The notes under the pieces: model-generated
What the model was told of the DNA's origin: nothing
The model's input: only the letters and a program-made list of their open reading frames with translations
The model's database searches: none
In this document: positions 1 through 9,159 of the stretch, piece after piece
Numbering within the stretch: position 1 is the stretch's first letter
Layout: each line of letters starts with the position of its first letter
Assembly (NCBI GenBank): GCA_937871505.1
Contig: CALMPF010000007.1
Coordinates: 1-64,000, forward strand
Direction of reading: 5' to 3'
DNA from: an uncultured Planctomycetia bacterium
Lineage (GTDB): Bacteria > Planctomycetota > Phycisphaerae > Phycisphaerales > SM1A02
Length of the DNA: 64,000 bases
Made by a program: the position numbers and the translations under genes

Positions 1-50
1 CGCCTCGCCGGCATGAGGCGTTGTCAACGGGAGTAAGGGGCGCTGTAGTG

Positions 51-1100
51 CTAGGGCCTTGGCGGCGCGCCCGCTCCGCTCTCCTCGGCCGGAGTCTCGG
101 CGGCGACCTCGTCGATCATGCGGGCGATCCGGTCGCGCTCATCGAGGAAGGGGACGAGAGTCTGGTTGTACCAGTCGTACCACTCCTTCATGTTGTAGCC
201 CATGCTTCCGGTCGGCCGACCCCACTCTGCGCTGGTCATCGAGACCAGCGCATTGTGGACGTCGATTCGGTACGTCACCGCCACCGCGTCCATGACGCGA
301 AGCAGCGACCCCTCGTTGACGACGCCGAGGACGGGCTGGAACGCGCCCGCGCTGCCGCCGACCACCGGTATCAGGTTCGCCACGTAGGTCGTCTGCGAGC
401 CGATCACGATCCACGCGAGATCGCCGCTGGGCGGGACCGGATCCGCGGTCGCCTGGGCGAAGATGAGCAGCGGGATCGTCTGGATCGCGCCGAGCCGGGC
501 GGCGACGATCGCCGCGCCGTTGGCGACCGCGTGCGTCGTGGAGCGCAGGCCGGCGTCGAGGTCGCGAAGGACCTCCTCGGCGATCGGCGGCTCTTTCGCC
601 AGGAGCATCCTGATCGCCTCCTCCCTGAAGCCGCGGCGCGACGCCTCGCCCTGAACGATCGCGTAGAAGGCGAGCGCCGCCTGGCCCTCGGCGCCGCTGC
701 GATCGAAGAGCCGCAGCATCGCCTGCTGGACGTCGGCGGCTTCATCCTTGAGAACGCGGATCATCGGGCGGAACGCCGCGGGATCCGTGAACTCTCCGAT
801 CTCGTCAAGCCCCCGTGCCCGCAGCGACCCGCGGACTCGGCCGAAGCTGCGCCGCGCGAGATCCCGGAGCTGCCGCTCGTAGCCGCGCGCCTCGGCGCGC
901 GCTTCGTGCTGCGCAAGATCGACGACGGCCGTCGGGTCGTAGCAGAGCGGCACCGCGCCGGTGCGCGGAATCGCCTTCGGTCGGGCGGCGGACCATCTCG
1001 GGGTCGAGCCTCCGCCCGTCGGCATCGAGAGCCCCGTCTGGCCGAGGAGCGGTCCCGCCGGGATCACGATCGACGCGGTGATGACGAGGGCTCGGAGCAT
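51..1100 (-). CDS. secreted hypothetical protein, helical-repeat-like
   Basis: I do not recognise the family of this 349-residue protein. The ATG chosen is followed directly by a signal peptide (hydrophobic core LVITASIVIPAGPLL, then Gln at the likely cleavage site). The open frame runs about 50 residues further upstream, but that part is Arg-rich, lies across an aminotransferase remnant on the other strand and has no secretion features. The mature protein has many short Ala/Leu/Arg helices, which suggests a HEAT-like or other alpha-solenoid scaffold (inference from composition). It ends in a Trp/Tyr-rich segment (EWYDWYNQ) before a charged tail. It is the last gene of a minus-strand run, 260 bases after a small secreted protein. 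Likely periplasmic or extracellular; function unknown. Confidence 0.7.
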   Translation of the reverse strand: MLRALVITASIVIPAGPLLGQTGLSMPTGGGSTPRWSAARPKAIPRTGAVPLCYDPTAVVDLAQHEARAEARGYERQLRDLARRSFGRVRGSLRARGLDEIGEFTDPAAFRPMIRVLKDEAADVQQAMLRLFDRSGAEGQAALAFYAIVQGEASRRGFREEAIRMLLAKEPPIAEEVLRDLDAGLRSTTHAVANGAAIVAARLGAIQTIPLLIFAQATADPVPPSGDLAWIVIGSQTTYVANLIPVVGGSAGAFQPVLGVVNEGSLLRVMDAVAVTYRIDVHNALVSMTSAEWGRPTGSMGYNMKEWYDWYNQTLVPFLDERDRIARMIDEVAAETPAEESGAGAPPRP

Positions 1101-1137
1101 GCGTCGATGATACGGGGGGGCGCTCCGCCGAAGGAGC

Positions 1138-1347
1138 GCGCGGGCGCACATCCTCGGCAGCGCGCCGCACAATCCGACCGGCCGCGTCGACGACGACGCG
1201 GAGCAGGCGGCGATCGCCGGCCTCGCGCGGCGGCACGATCTGACGGCCATCAGCGACGAGGTGTACGAGAAGCTCGCCTACTGCAAGCGCGGCGGGACGC
1301 TCGATGAGGCGGCGGGGCGCCTGAAGGCGCGGTTCCGGACGCGATGA
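1138..1347 (+). pseudogene. PLP aminotransferase class I/II remnant with internal deletion
   Basis: One reading frame contains ILGSAPHNPTGRV, matching the substrate-binding NPTG segment of fold-type I aminotransferases, followed by ISDEVYEKL, the Asp/Tyr motif that contacts the PLP pyridine ring. Directly after it the frame jumps to YCKRGGTLDEAAGRLK, which resembles the extreme C-terminus of kynurenine or methionine aminotransferases. The PLP-lysine region and most of the C-terminal half are missing, as is everything upstream of NPTG: a stop lies a few codons upstream in frame and no start is visible. About 70 codons remain of an expected ~380. I read it as a decayed gene, oriented opposite to its neighbours. 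Confidence 0.6.
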
Positions 1348-1360
1348 GCGCTGGACCGCG

Positions 1361-1723
1361 CTACTCGGCTCCAGCGGCCCGGTGGTACCACTCGTAGAGG
1401 ATCACCATTCCCGCGACGACCCGCGGATCGCTGATCCCATTGAGGACGACCCAGGTCGCGAAGGGGATCTTGTCGCCGGCGTCGAGCGCGACGTAGCTCT
1501 CAAGAAGCTGGAAGAAGCGGGGGAGGAGGGAGAGATAGGGCGATGGTGGGGGGAGAAGCGGAGAACTCGTGGCGACGGGATGAGCCACCGCGTGCCGGCG
1601 CCAGTCGAGCCAACCCGAGGCGCCGAGCGCGGGGGCGGGCATCGGTCCGCAGTGCAACAGGAAGGCAGCACCGACGATGGTCGGGGCCAGCCGTCGAAAC
1701 ACGAGCGAGCACACTCCGGTCAT
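1361..1723 (-). CDS. small secreted protein, translationally coupled to HTH regulator
   Basis: A 120-residue protein of unknown family. The start ATG overlaps the stop of the upstream regulator gene by one base (TGATG), which argues for this start and for translational coupling. The N-terminus is a plausible signal peptide (Arg-Arg, then TIVGAAFLLHCG). A Pro/Ser/Leu-rich linker follows, and a compact C-terminal part contains FFQLLESYVALDAGDK and a Trp/Tyr-containing end. Because it is coupled to a helix-turn-helix/TPR protein it may be the regulated partner or a secreted signal peptide precursor. This resembles regulator-peptide pairs, but no family match is claimed. Confidence 0.55.
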   Translation of the reverse strand: MTGVCSLVFRRLAPTIVGAAFLLHCGPMPAPALGASGWLDWRRHAVAHPVATSSPLLPPPSPYLSLLPRFFQLLESYVALDAGDKIPFATWVVLNGISDPRVVAGMVILYEWYHRAAGAE

Positions 1724-3015
1724 CACCGCGCCTCCTTCCTCTCCGCCTGCACTGCCCGCAGGATCTGCCATCCGATCTCGCGAAACTCCGGGAAGCGCCC
1801 CATTGTGCCCATCAGCGTCCGGATGTCCGTTTCATCGAAGTTCCACTGGGGCGGCGTCTCATCGGCGTGATCCCCCAGGACGCGATAGATGTGCTCGATC
1901 GTGAAGAGCTGCTGCCGGAGGGCCCAGTGTCCGAGTCGTTCGGCAACCTCGTCGACCTTGTTCGTGAGGATCCCGAGCACCTGATCGGGATGCTCGAACG
2001 CGCCGAGGGACCGAATGACGGTGCGAGCGGCGAAGACGCAGCACCAGCCGAGGCTCTCGGCATCCCACGAGCTGACCGTGGCGAGGTCGAAGGCGGTGCC
2101 GAGCGAACGGATCGTCTCATCGACGTAGTCGACGGGAGTGCGCTCGCCGAGGAGGACGCCGATCTCGCCGGCGGCGGAGCGAGCTTTCTGGGCGAACGAG
2201 GCGTCCTTCGGCGAGGACGGACGCGCGAGGTAATCGTCGAACACGTCGGCTGCCAACTCAAGGGCGGCTCGCGCATCGAGCAGGATCTCCCGCGAGTCCG
2301 CGCCGGCGCACTCCGCCTGAAGCCTGAGCGTCATCCCTCGCACAAACGACGCATAGCCGAGAAGAGTTCTCATGACACTCGCGCGGGGGACGTCGCGGAG
2401 CTCGTTGACCAGCTCGATCGCGATCGCGCCAGCCTCGTAAAGCTGACCCGTCATGCAGAGCGCGTAGGCGAGGACCGCGCGGAGCCGACACGCAGCTTCT
2501 GCGCGACGCGAGACGCGGCGCAGGCCCCTTCGACACGAGTCGATCGCTTCGAGGTAGCGTCCGTCACTTTCAAGCGCCACCTGCCTGTAGTACATCAGGT
2601 GCGCGAACGTCTCGCCGTCGAGTCTCGAGTGCTTCTGCGGCGCGGAAAACTCGAGCAGTGCGCTCCACTGTTCATCGCGACCGAGCTCCCACGCCCGTCG
2701 GACGATCGCCTTCGCGTCGTCGGCGCTGATCGGCGGTCCCGCGGGGAGGCCGGCCTCGCCCGGAACTCCGGGCGCGTCCATCTTCCCGCGCAAGTCGGCG
2801 ACGATCATCTCGATCGGCCAGTCGAGGATCTCGGAGAGAGAGACGACCATGTCCAGCTTGGGGTTGCCCGAGTCCGGGATGATCGCGTGGACGTTTCGCC
2901 CCAGGGCGTCCGCAGCCTCGCGCTGCGTCCAGCCGCGGTATGACTGCGCGAGCTCGATCATCGACTCGAGTCGTTCCCTCGCAGTGCCGGGGCTCTCGGT
3001 GCGTCGCTTCGCCAT
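1723..3015 (-). CDS. XRE-like helix-turn-helix regulator with TPR-like C-terminus
   Basis: This 430-residue cytosolic protein opens with an HTH of the Cro/C1 (XRE) type at about residues 14-70: IELAQSYRGWTQREAADALG, a short turn, then a helix ending SLSEILDWPIEMIVADL, typical of the last XRE helices. The rest is all-helical with repeated Ala/Leu/Tyr pairs (ALCMTGQLYEAGAIAIELV and similar), as in TPR sensor domains of regulators that bind peptides. The start is preceded by a strong Shine-Dalgarno sequence (GGGAGGAG, about 8 bases). Its stop overlaps the start of a small secreted protein, so the two are probably co-translated. It may be a quorum-type or stress regulator; the ligand is unknown. 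Confidence 0.75.
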   Translation of the reverse strand: MAKRRTESPGTARERLESMIELAQSYRGWTQREAADALGRNVHAIIPDSGNPKLDMVVSLSEILDWPIEMIVADLRGKMDAPGVPGEAGLPAGPPISADDAKAIVRRAWELGRDEQWSALLEFSAPQKHSRLDGETFAHLMYYRQVALESDGRYLEAIDSCRRGLRRVSRRAEAACRLRAVLAYALCMTGQLYEAGAIAIELVNELRDVPRASVMRTLLGYASFVRGMTLRLQAECAGADSREILLDARAALELAADVFDDYLARPSSPKDASFAQKARSAAGEIGVLLGERTPVDYVDETIRSLGTAFDLATVSSWDAESLGWCCVFAARTVIRSLGAFEHPDQVLGILTNKVDEVAERLGHWALRQQLFTIEHIYRVLGDHADETPPQWNFDETDIRTLMGTMGRFPEFREIGWQILRAVQAERKEAR

Positions 3016-3225
3016 CGGAAGACTCCTCCCACTGAGTCATCAAGCGGAGTTCCGCCAAGCGAACCTCCCGAACCCGTCGAGGGCTGGCGCAGGGCGGATC
3101 GAAACAGGGGCACGGTAACCTCGGGGCGGAGCAACCGTCAAGCAGAATCGGCAGCGAAAATGGCGCCGGACCGCGCCGGGCGCACACCCTCGCAGCGTGC
3201 GACCGGGACCTCCGCCGCAGCGCGA

Positions 3226-5241
3226 TCATCCCGCCGCCGCTGCTCTGACGACCACAAGCCGACGCCCGAGGGAGACCGGTCCGACGACCTGCTCCCCGCC
3301 ATCGGGCCAGCGAACGGTCACGATCACCCCTTCGCTCGCTGCGCTCGACCCCTCGGGGAAGCCGAAATGGGCCAGGGGCGCCGCATTGCTCATGAACGGG
3401 CCGCCTCCCCAGATCCAGCGCGTCTGGACCGCCTCCGGGGAAGCCGGCGCCGCAGGCGCGCCGCCCGCGTCGTTCGCGCCCGAGGGCGCGGCCGGCGCGG
3501 CCGAGATCACCGACCCCACGCCGCGCCGGTTGCCCGGGTTTCCGCGATCGTCAAGCTCGACGATCAGCCACCGACCGGGAGTCGCGGCGCCGTGCTCCCC
3601 CGCCGCATCGCGAAGTCGCTCGATCGCGTCGTTGCGCAGCACCCGGAGCGGTCCGTTCAGCTCGCCGACGACGATGTCGATGTCGCCGTCGCCGTCGAGA
3701 TCGGCGAAGAGCGCGGTGCGATCGCGGTGCGCCGCCGCCAGCCACGCCCCCCCGCGTTCCGCGGGGACCCGCGCGAAGCGGCGCCCCGAGCGTTCGAAGA
3801 GCAGCGGCACCTGCTGATAGTCCGAGTCCATCGTGCGCCGCGATGCCTGCGGGTAGACGTGACCGTTGAAGACCACCAGATCCTCGTCGCCATCGAGGTC
3901 GAAGTCGAAGAAGCCGCACGCCCATCCGAGGTAGGGCCGGCTCACCGCGCCGAGGCCGTACTGCTGGGTGCGGTCGGAGAAGACGCCGCCCGGACCGTTG
4001 ATGTGGAGCGTGTTGGTGTCGCTCGAGAAGTTGGTCGTGAAGATGTCCGGGCGCCCGTCCCCGTCGACGTCTGCGACTCCGATTCCCATCGAGGCCTGCT
4101 CGGTCCCCTCGATGTTGACCGCGATGCCGCTGGCCATGCCGCGCTCCTCGAAGCGCAGGCGCGTCGCGCCTCCGCCGGCGACGGCCCCGGTCGGGTCCTC
4201 GTCCGCAGCGGGCGTGCGATTGAGGAAGAGGAAGCTCGGGCGCGAGTCGTTCGCGACGTAGATGTCAGGGCGGCCATCGCCGTCGAGGTCAAGGATGGCC
4301 AGATTGAGGCCGTACGACGCAGGGACGCTGCGGATGCCCGCAGGCTCGCCGACCTCACGGAAGGTCCCGTCGCCGAGGTTCTCGAAGAGAAGATCCACCG
4401 TCGCGGGCAGTCCGATCGGGCCGGCCATCACCGGGATCGACTTGAAGATCGTCGGCCCGGGCGGATTGGCGACGTCGAAGCCGAGATAGCGGGTGACGTA
4501 GAGGTCGAGATCGCCGTCGCCGTCGAGATCCGCGAAGGCGGCGCTCGTCGACCAGCCTCCCGCGTCGATCCCCGCCGCGGCGGTGACGTCCTCGAAGCGC
4601 CCGTCGCCGAGGTTCCGCAGCAGCACATCGCCCCCGAAGCAGCAGATGTACAGGTCGTCGCGGCCGTCGCCGTCGTAGTCGCCCACCGCCACGCCGAACG
4701 CCCAGCGCCGCAGGTCGATCCCGGATCGCTCGCTCACGTCGCGGAAGCGGAGGCCGCCGAGATTCTCGAAGAGCCGCGCCCCGGGACCGGACTCCGGATC
4801 GTCAAGCGTCGCGCCGTTGGGCATGAAGATGTCGAAGTCGCCGTCGCCGTCGAAGTCGATCAGCGCCAGTCCCCCCCCTTTGACCTCGAGGATCTGCGTC
4901 GACGGGAGCGCCCCCGAGGTCATCGAGGCGATGAGGCCGCTCTCGGCGGTGACGTCGGTGAAGTGCAGCAGCGGAAGCGCAGCGGGGCCGGGAGCCGCAA
5001 CCGCCCCGCCGGCGCGACGTTCCTGCTCTGCGGCTGTTCCGGCGTTCTCGGAGACGGGCGCCGGTGCAGCGCCGACCACGGAACTCGGCCCATCCGATCG
5101 CGCGCCGCCGGATCCGTCCGGCGCGCCCGGCGCGGGCGATCGCTCGCCGCAGGCGGCGACGAGGAGCAGGGACAGCGCCCCTGCGGCCGCGAAGGACGCT
5201 CCGCACGCAGAGACGTTCGATCGCAAGAGCCGTCGTGTCAT
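3226..5241 (-). CDS. CRTAC1-family lipoprotein (FG-GAP repeats, ASPIC/UnbV domain)
   Basis: A 671-residue exported lipoprotein. The signal sequence ends in a lipobox-like LLLVAAC at about residue 31. From about residue 90 to 520 there are repeated FG-GAP/VCBS blades, each with a calcium loop of the form DxDGDGxxD (for example DFDGDGDFDIFMPNG and DLDGDGDLDLYVTRY), as in beta-propeller integrin-like domains. The C-terminal 150 residues, with RWPDGGEQVVGPV near the end, match the ASPIC/UnbV domain of CRTAC1 proteins. Molecular role is unknown; family members are extracellular calcium-binding proteins, often next to TPR proteins. The start overlaps the stop of the upstream TPR lipoprotein gene (ATGA), so they form one operon. 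Confidence 0.88.
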   Translation of the reverse strand: MTRRLLRSNVSACGASFAAAGALSLLLVAACGERSPAPGAPDGSGGARSDGPSSVVGAAPAPVSENAGTAAEQERRAGGAVAAPGPAALPLLHFTDVTAESGLIASMTSGALPSTQILEVKGGGLALIDFDGDGDFDIFMPNGATLDDPESGPGARLFENLGGLRFRDVSERSGIDLRRWAFGVAVGDYDGDGRDDLYICCFGGDVLLRNLGDGRFEDVTAAAGIDAGGWSTSAAFADLDGDGDLDLYVTRYLGFDVANPPGPTIFKSIPVMAGPIGLPATVDLLFENLGDGTFREVGEPAGIRSVPASYGLNLAILDLDGDGRPDIYVANDSRPSFLFLNRTPAADEDPTGAVAGGGATRLRFEERGMASGIAVNIEGTEQASMGIGVADVDGDGRPDIFTTNFSSDTNTLHINGPGGVFSDRTQQYGLGAVSRPYLGWACGFFDFDLDGDEDLVVFNGHVYPQASRRTMDSDYQQVPLLFERSGRRFARVPAERGGAWLAAAHRDRTALFADLDGDGDIDIVVGELNGPLRVLRNDAIERLRDAAGEHGAATPGRWLIVELDDRGNPGNRRGVGSVISAAPAAPSGANDAGGAPAAPASPEAVQTRWIWGGGPFMSNAAPLAHFGFPEGSSAASEGVIVTVRWPDGGEQVVGPVSLGRRLVVVRAAAAG

Positions 5242-6488
5242 CGGGTCCCTCCGACGAACCCGCGCGCTGCGGCGCCGGCGCCCGACTGAGACGGCGCCGC
5301 CGCATCGCCGACGTCGCTCGACGCACCCTCCGCATCCCCTTCGGCGCCGAAGCCCGGTTCGGCCGCGCCGCCGGGGGCGGTGCGGCCATCCGCAGCCGGC
5401 GCCTCCTCAGGACCCTGCCTGCCGAGTCGCCGAAGCGCCTCACGCTCCTTGCTCCGGGCCTCGGCGGCGTCGTCGGTGCGCCCCGCGCGGTCGTAGATTC
5501 GCGCCAGCTTCGCCCATGCCTCGTAGGCATCGGGATAGAAGCGAACCGCCGAGATGAGCTCGCGCTCGGCGTCGGCATCGCGATCGAGCCGGAGGTAGAC
5601 GTCGCCGAGCCGCGCCCGCGCCTTGGCGACATCGACGCGCGGCACCACGCCGCGCTTCAGCAGCATGTCGAGGTTGCGCAGGAAGAGCGCCTCGGCGTCG
5701 TCGGTGCGGTCTTCCTCGAGCGCGACGAGGCCGAGCCCGAAGACCGAGTCGGCCTCGTCGGGGACACGGCGCAGGTGCTCCTCGAAGGCCTGCCGCGACG
5801 CGGTCATGTCGCCGAGGTAGTACTCCGCCCACCCCAGGAAGTGGAAGGCGTGATCGACTTCGGGATAGGACTGCTTCAGGGTGATGGCGCGCTCGAAGTG
5901 CGTCCGCGCCTCGCCGTAGCGCTTCTGCTTCTGGATCGCGACGCCGAGCAGGAACTCCGCCTGGGCCGTTCCCGGCATCTCGCGAAGAACGGTGCGAAGG
6001 GCGACCTCCGCGACGGCGAACTCCTGGGTCTGGATCATCCGCCGGGCGATGTCGATGCGCGGGTCGGCGGGCCGGAAGCTGCCGCGCGGCTCCGGCGGCC
6101 GCGGCGTCTCGGCGAACGCGGCGGAACGGTCACCGCTGTCGATCGAACCGACGATCGGGACGGGTTCGTCGGTCGCCGCCGAAGCGTCGGGCGGAACCTC
6201 GGCCGCGACGGGGCGTGCCGACTCTTCGTCCGAGGGCGCGCTGACGCTCCCGCGATTGACGGCGGGCTCCGAGGCCCGATCGCAGCCACCAAGCGCCACG
6301 GCGGCGGCCGCAGCGGCGGAGAGGGCGAGCCCGCGCGCTGAGACGCGCGTCGAGAGCGAGCGCGCGGCCCCGCTCGGCGCGCTCGTCGATCCCGACCATG
6401 CCCCGACGAACGGACGCCCATCCGGCCCCGGCACGGAGGCACACGCTCGAGTCCGTCTACGCGGCAGGCTGCAGCGGTCGTCTGGCAT
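5238..6488 (-). CDS. TPR-repeat lipoprotein
   Basis: The core of about 270 residues is a chain of TPR units (FLLGVAIQKQKRYGEARTHF, HFLGWAEYYLGDMTASRQAF, KLARIYDRAGRTDDAAEA). A lipoprotein signal, LALSAAAAAAVALGGC, precedes it, so the domain should sit on the periplasmic face of a membrane. The start is uncertain. The lipobox lies about 68 residues inside the ATG given; an upstream GTG (6545) has a GGAG-like sequence; an internal GTG is also possible. The true N-terminus should be closer to the lipobox than either. The 3' end overlaps the CRTAC1 gene (ATGA). TPR plus CRTAC1 pairs recur in this window, which suggests physical partnership (inference). Confidence 0.78.
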   Translation of the reverse strand: MPDDRCSLPRRRTRACASVPGPDGRPFVGAWSGSTSAPSGAARSLSTRVSARGLALSAAAAAAVALGGCDRASEPAVNRGSVSAPSDEESARPVAAEVPPDASAATDEPVPIVGSIDSGDRSAAFAETPRPPEPRGSFRPADPRIDIARRMIQTQEFAVAEVALRTVLREMPGTAQAEFLLGVAIQKQKRYGEARTHFERAITLKQSYPEVDHAFHFLGWAEYYLGDMTASRQAFEEHLRRVPDEADSVFGLGLVALEEDRTDDAEALFLRNLDMLLKRGVVPRVDVAKARARLGDVYLRLDRDADAERELISAVRFYPDAYEAWAKLARIYDRAGRTDDAAEARSKEREALRRLGRQGPEEAPAADGRTAPGGAAEPGFGAEGDAEGASSDVGDAAAPSQSGAGAAARGFVGGTR

Positions 6489-7262
6489 TCGATTGTCCAA
6501 CGGGCGAGGGGTGGTTGAGCGAGGCTCGCTGGGCTCCCGACGCACGCTCCGAGCCGATCGAGAGCGCGCCGAACGACAGAGGCTTCCGAAGGCGGAGCAG
6601 CGGCCATGGCGCGTGAGCGCCTGATCGTGGCGCCGGTGCGCCGCCGGGGTCGCCGCTCCGCGGGACCGTCACCCGCCTGCGGCGGGAGTCACCAGAGCGT
6701 CGCAGCCGACCATCCGGCTGGCGAGGAGCCGAAGCGGGTCGTCGAGGCCCCGCGGCCTCTCCGCAGGCGCCGCTCCTCGGACAGCTTCATGCAGGAAACG
6801 AGCCCTTGGTGAATCCTGTTCGCACGGGCAGTTCAGGGCGGCCCCCACTGTAGCCGACGGGCAGCGATCTCCCGCCCTTCAGGGCGACCTTGGAAGGCTA
6901 TCGGACCCCATATCATGGGCCTCGGGCGACTTTGCCCACTGCGGGTGGCGGCCTGGGTGACTTCGTGGTTTTCGCGCGAAATTTCTTGTGGCGTTCCGAC
7001 CAGCATTCGCTATTCTCGTTCCATGAATGAAGGCGCGGTATGGGCTGAGTCGCCGGCTCGGCAGAGCCCGCCACGGTCAGGACCGAGCCCCCACCTCGGG
7101 GCGGCCCGCCCAGATCCCACCTTCGTTCAAGGCACCCACTCCCTCCCAGTCCCTCAGTGATCCTGCGGCCGACACCGCCGACGCTTCATGAAAGGTCGTC
7201 GCCACTCTGCGTGTCGGTCTTGGACCCCTCCCCACCTCCCCGATCTGTTCAGGAGTTCTCCC
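6489..7262. other. intergenic region between divergent operons
   Basis: No convincing gene is visible. Most of it is GC-rich, but a stretch around 6960-7025 is clearly more AT-rich and holds a candidate plus-strand promoter for the dihaem oxidoreductase gene. Two similar short blocks, TTCAGGGCGG and TTCAGGGCGA, lie about 50 bases apart near 6840-6890. Confidence 0.5.
6986..7016 (+). promoter_or_regulatory. candidate sigma70-type promoter for dihaem oxidoreductase gene
   Basis: TTGTGG and CTATTC/TATTCT elements are 18-19 bases apart within the only AT-rich patch of this intergenic region. Spacing is slightly long. The predicted leader is about 240 bases. Confidence 0.35.
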
Positions 7263-9002
7263 GTGAGTTCGAAGGGTCGTCTCGACGTCCGTTTCGTCAC
7301 AGCGGCGGGCTGCGGCCTCGCCGCCTTCATCGTCGGCGCCGCCTCGGTTGCGAGCGGCGGCCTCCAGCTTCAGCCGAAGGCCGGAGCGCCCCTCCAAGGC
7401 CTGTCAGCCGCGGAACTCGCGCTGTTCGAGGCGGGCAAGGGTCTCTTTGAGACCCCGCTCACCGACGAACAGGGCCTCGGTCCGATCTTCAACAAGGCCG
7501 GCTGCTTCAGCTGCCACACGAACCCCCTCGGCGGATGGGGTTCGATCACCGTCACCCGCTTCGGCTTCTCCGACAAGGGCACCTTCGATCCGCTCACCCA
7601 CCTCGGCGGCCCGCTCCATCAGGCCGCGGCGATCAACCAGGGGTGCGAGGAGTCGATCCCCGGTCCCGAGATCGCGAACGTGATCACGCTTCGCGTGACC
7701 AACTCGTCGCTCGCCTTCGGCATGATCGAGGCGATCCCCGACGCGGCGATCCTCGCCAACGAGGATCCGTTCGACGCCGACAAGGACGGCGTGCGCGGCC
7801 GGGCCCACATGGTCCACGCCGTCGAGGACTGCCTCCAGACGCCGGAAGGCCCCGACTGCACCGATGTGCCGCTGCGCGTGGGGCGCTTCGGCTGGAAGGC
7901 GCAGGTCGCGACCGTGCTGACCTTCTCCGCCGATGCGGCGGTGAACGAGATGGGCCTGACCAACCGCTTCTTCCCGGTGGAGAACGCGCCGAACGGCGAT
8001 CTCGCGCTGCTGGCCCTCTGCGACAACGTCCCCGATCCGGAAGACGTCGCCGACCAGGACGGCTTCGACTTCGTCGACCGCGTCACGCACTTCCAGCGCT
8101 ACCTCGGCGTGCCTCCGCAGACGCCGCGCTCCGGGATGTCCGGCGAGGCGATCTTCAACGCGATCGGCTGCGCGGTCTGCCATGTCGCCGAGTGGACGAC
8201 CGCAGACGATCCCTCGCTCGAGGACGCGATCCGCAACAAGACGATCCGCCCGTACTCGAACTTCCTGCTGCACAACATGGGCCTGCTCGGCGACGGCATG
8301 GTCGACGGCGACGCGGGCGATCTCGACATCCGGACCCCGACGCTCTGGAACCTCGCGACCCGCGACCCGATGCTCCACGACGGTCGCGCTGCGGGCGGCA
8401 CGTTCTTCGACCGCGTCGCCGGCCCGGGCGGGGCGATCTGGTGGCACAACGTCATCGGCAGCGAGGCGCAGGGCTCGGCGAGCGCCTTCTTCGCGCTTCC
8501 GTTCTTCGAGCAGGTCGAGGTCGTGAAGTTCCTCCAGTCGCTCGGGCGCCTCGAGTTCGATTCCGACCGCGACAACGAGATCGACTACTTCGACTTCCTC
8601 GACTTCAAGGCGTGCTTCGACTTCGGCGGCGACAAGATCAGCCCCGACGACGAGTGCGCCGTGCATGACATCAACCAGGACGGCGTCGTCGACCTCATCG
8701 ACTTCCAGTGGTTCCTGCTCGCCTACGAAGGCGTCAACGGCGACTGCAACGACAACGGCGTCAGCGATCTCGAGGAGATCCTCCTCGGAGCGCCCGACGA
8801 CGACGGCGACGGCATCCCCGACGACTGCGCCGCGGTGTGCGTCGGCGACATCGACGGCAGCGGCTCGATCGACGGCGCCGATCTCGGCGCCCTGCTGGGC
8901 GCCTGGGGCACGGCGAACGCCGGTGCCGACCTCAACCGCGACGGCACCGTCGACGGGGCCGATCTCGGCATCCTGCTCGGCGCGTGGGGAAGCTGCCCGT
9001 AA
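7263..9002 (+). CDS. dihaem DUF1111 oxidoreductase with C-terminal dockerin-like repeats
   Basis: The start is a GTG preceded at 7 bases by AGGAG and followed by a signal peptide (CGLAAFIVGAASVASGG). The frame upstream lacks these features. The 579-residue protein has two c-type haem motifs, CFSCH near residue 81 and CAVCH near residue 303, in the context of the DUF1111/DHOR family (thiol oxidoreductase-like; conserved LWNLATRDPMLHDGRA). The region after about residue 455 is not part of the family: it has EF-hand-like Asp-rich loops (DINQDGVVDLIDFQWFLLAY) and ends in two dockerin-like repeats with the core DGADLGxLLGAWG. It should be exported and haem-loaded by the Ccm system, and possibly held at the cell surface through the tag. 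Substrate unknown. First gene of a plus-strand run of tagged proteins. Confidence 0.87.
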   Translation: MSSKGRLDVRFVTAAGCGLAAFIVGAASVASGGLQLQPKAGAPLQGLSAAELALFEAGKGLFETPLTDEQGLGPIFNKAGCFSCHTNPLGGWGSITVTRFGFSDKGTFDPLTHLGGPLHQAAAINQGCEESIPGPEIANVITLRVTNSSLAFGMIEAIPDAAILANEDPFDADKDGVRGRAHMVHAVEDCLQTPEGPDCTDVPLRVGRFGWKAQVATVLTFSADAAVNEMGLTNRFFPVENAPNGDLALLALCDNVPDPEDVADQDGFDFVDRVTHFQRYLGVPPQTPRSGMSGEAIFNAIGCAVCHVAEWTTADDPSLEDAIRNKTIRPYSNFLLHNMGLLGDGMVDGDAGDLDIRTPTLWNLATRDPMLHDGRAAGGTFFDRVAGPGGAIWWHNVIGSEAQGSASAFFALPFFEQVEVVKFLQSLGRLEFDSDRDNEIDYFDFLDFKACFDFGGDKISPDDECAVHDINQDGVVDLIDFQWFLLAYEGVNGDCNDNGVSDLEEILLGAPDDDGDGIPDDCAAVCVGDIDGSGSIDGADLGALLGAWGTANAGADLNRDGTVDGADLGILLGAWGSCP

Positions 9003-9025
9003 CGCCCACTCCGGATCGCCCCGAA

Positions 9026-9046
9026 GCCTCGCCCGCGGGGCGAGGC
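9026..9046 (+). terminator. GC hairpin after dihaem oxidoreductase gene
   Basis: A 9-bp perfect stem (GCCTCGCCC/GGGCGAGGC) with a 3-base loop lies 24 bases after the stop. It has no T-tract, so it may be an RNA-stabilising or weak terminating hairpin. Confidence 0.45.
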
Positions 9047-9090
9047 ACTTCAGTCCCCCGGACTGACATCTTCCGTTCCCAACCCATCCC

Positions 9091-9121
9091 GGGACCCGGG
9101 CGTCACCGACGCCCGGGTCCC
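9091..9121 (+). terminator. 14-bp perfect hairpin between tagged genes
   Basis: GGGACCCGGGCGTC and its exact complement enclose a 3-base loop (ACC). No run of T follows, so termination would be weak or factor-assisted. It could instead set the ratio of the two flanking cistrons by protecting one RNA end. Confidence 0.5.
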
Positions 9122-9159
9122 CCACTTCGAGTCCGACAGAGACGCAAGGAGACCTTCGA

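Noticed and set aside
1723-3225. Toxin-antitoxin pair formed by the HTH regulator and the small coupled protein
   Set aside because: The small protein has a signal peptide and no toxin family features, and the regulator is far longer than typical antitoxins.
6606-6812. Small plus-strand gene in the left intergenic region
   Set aside because: Arg/Pro-rich product, no ribosome site and no recognisable domain.
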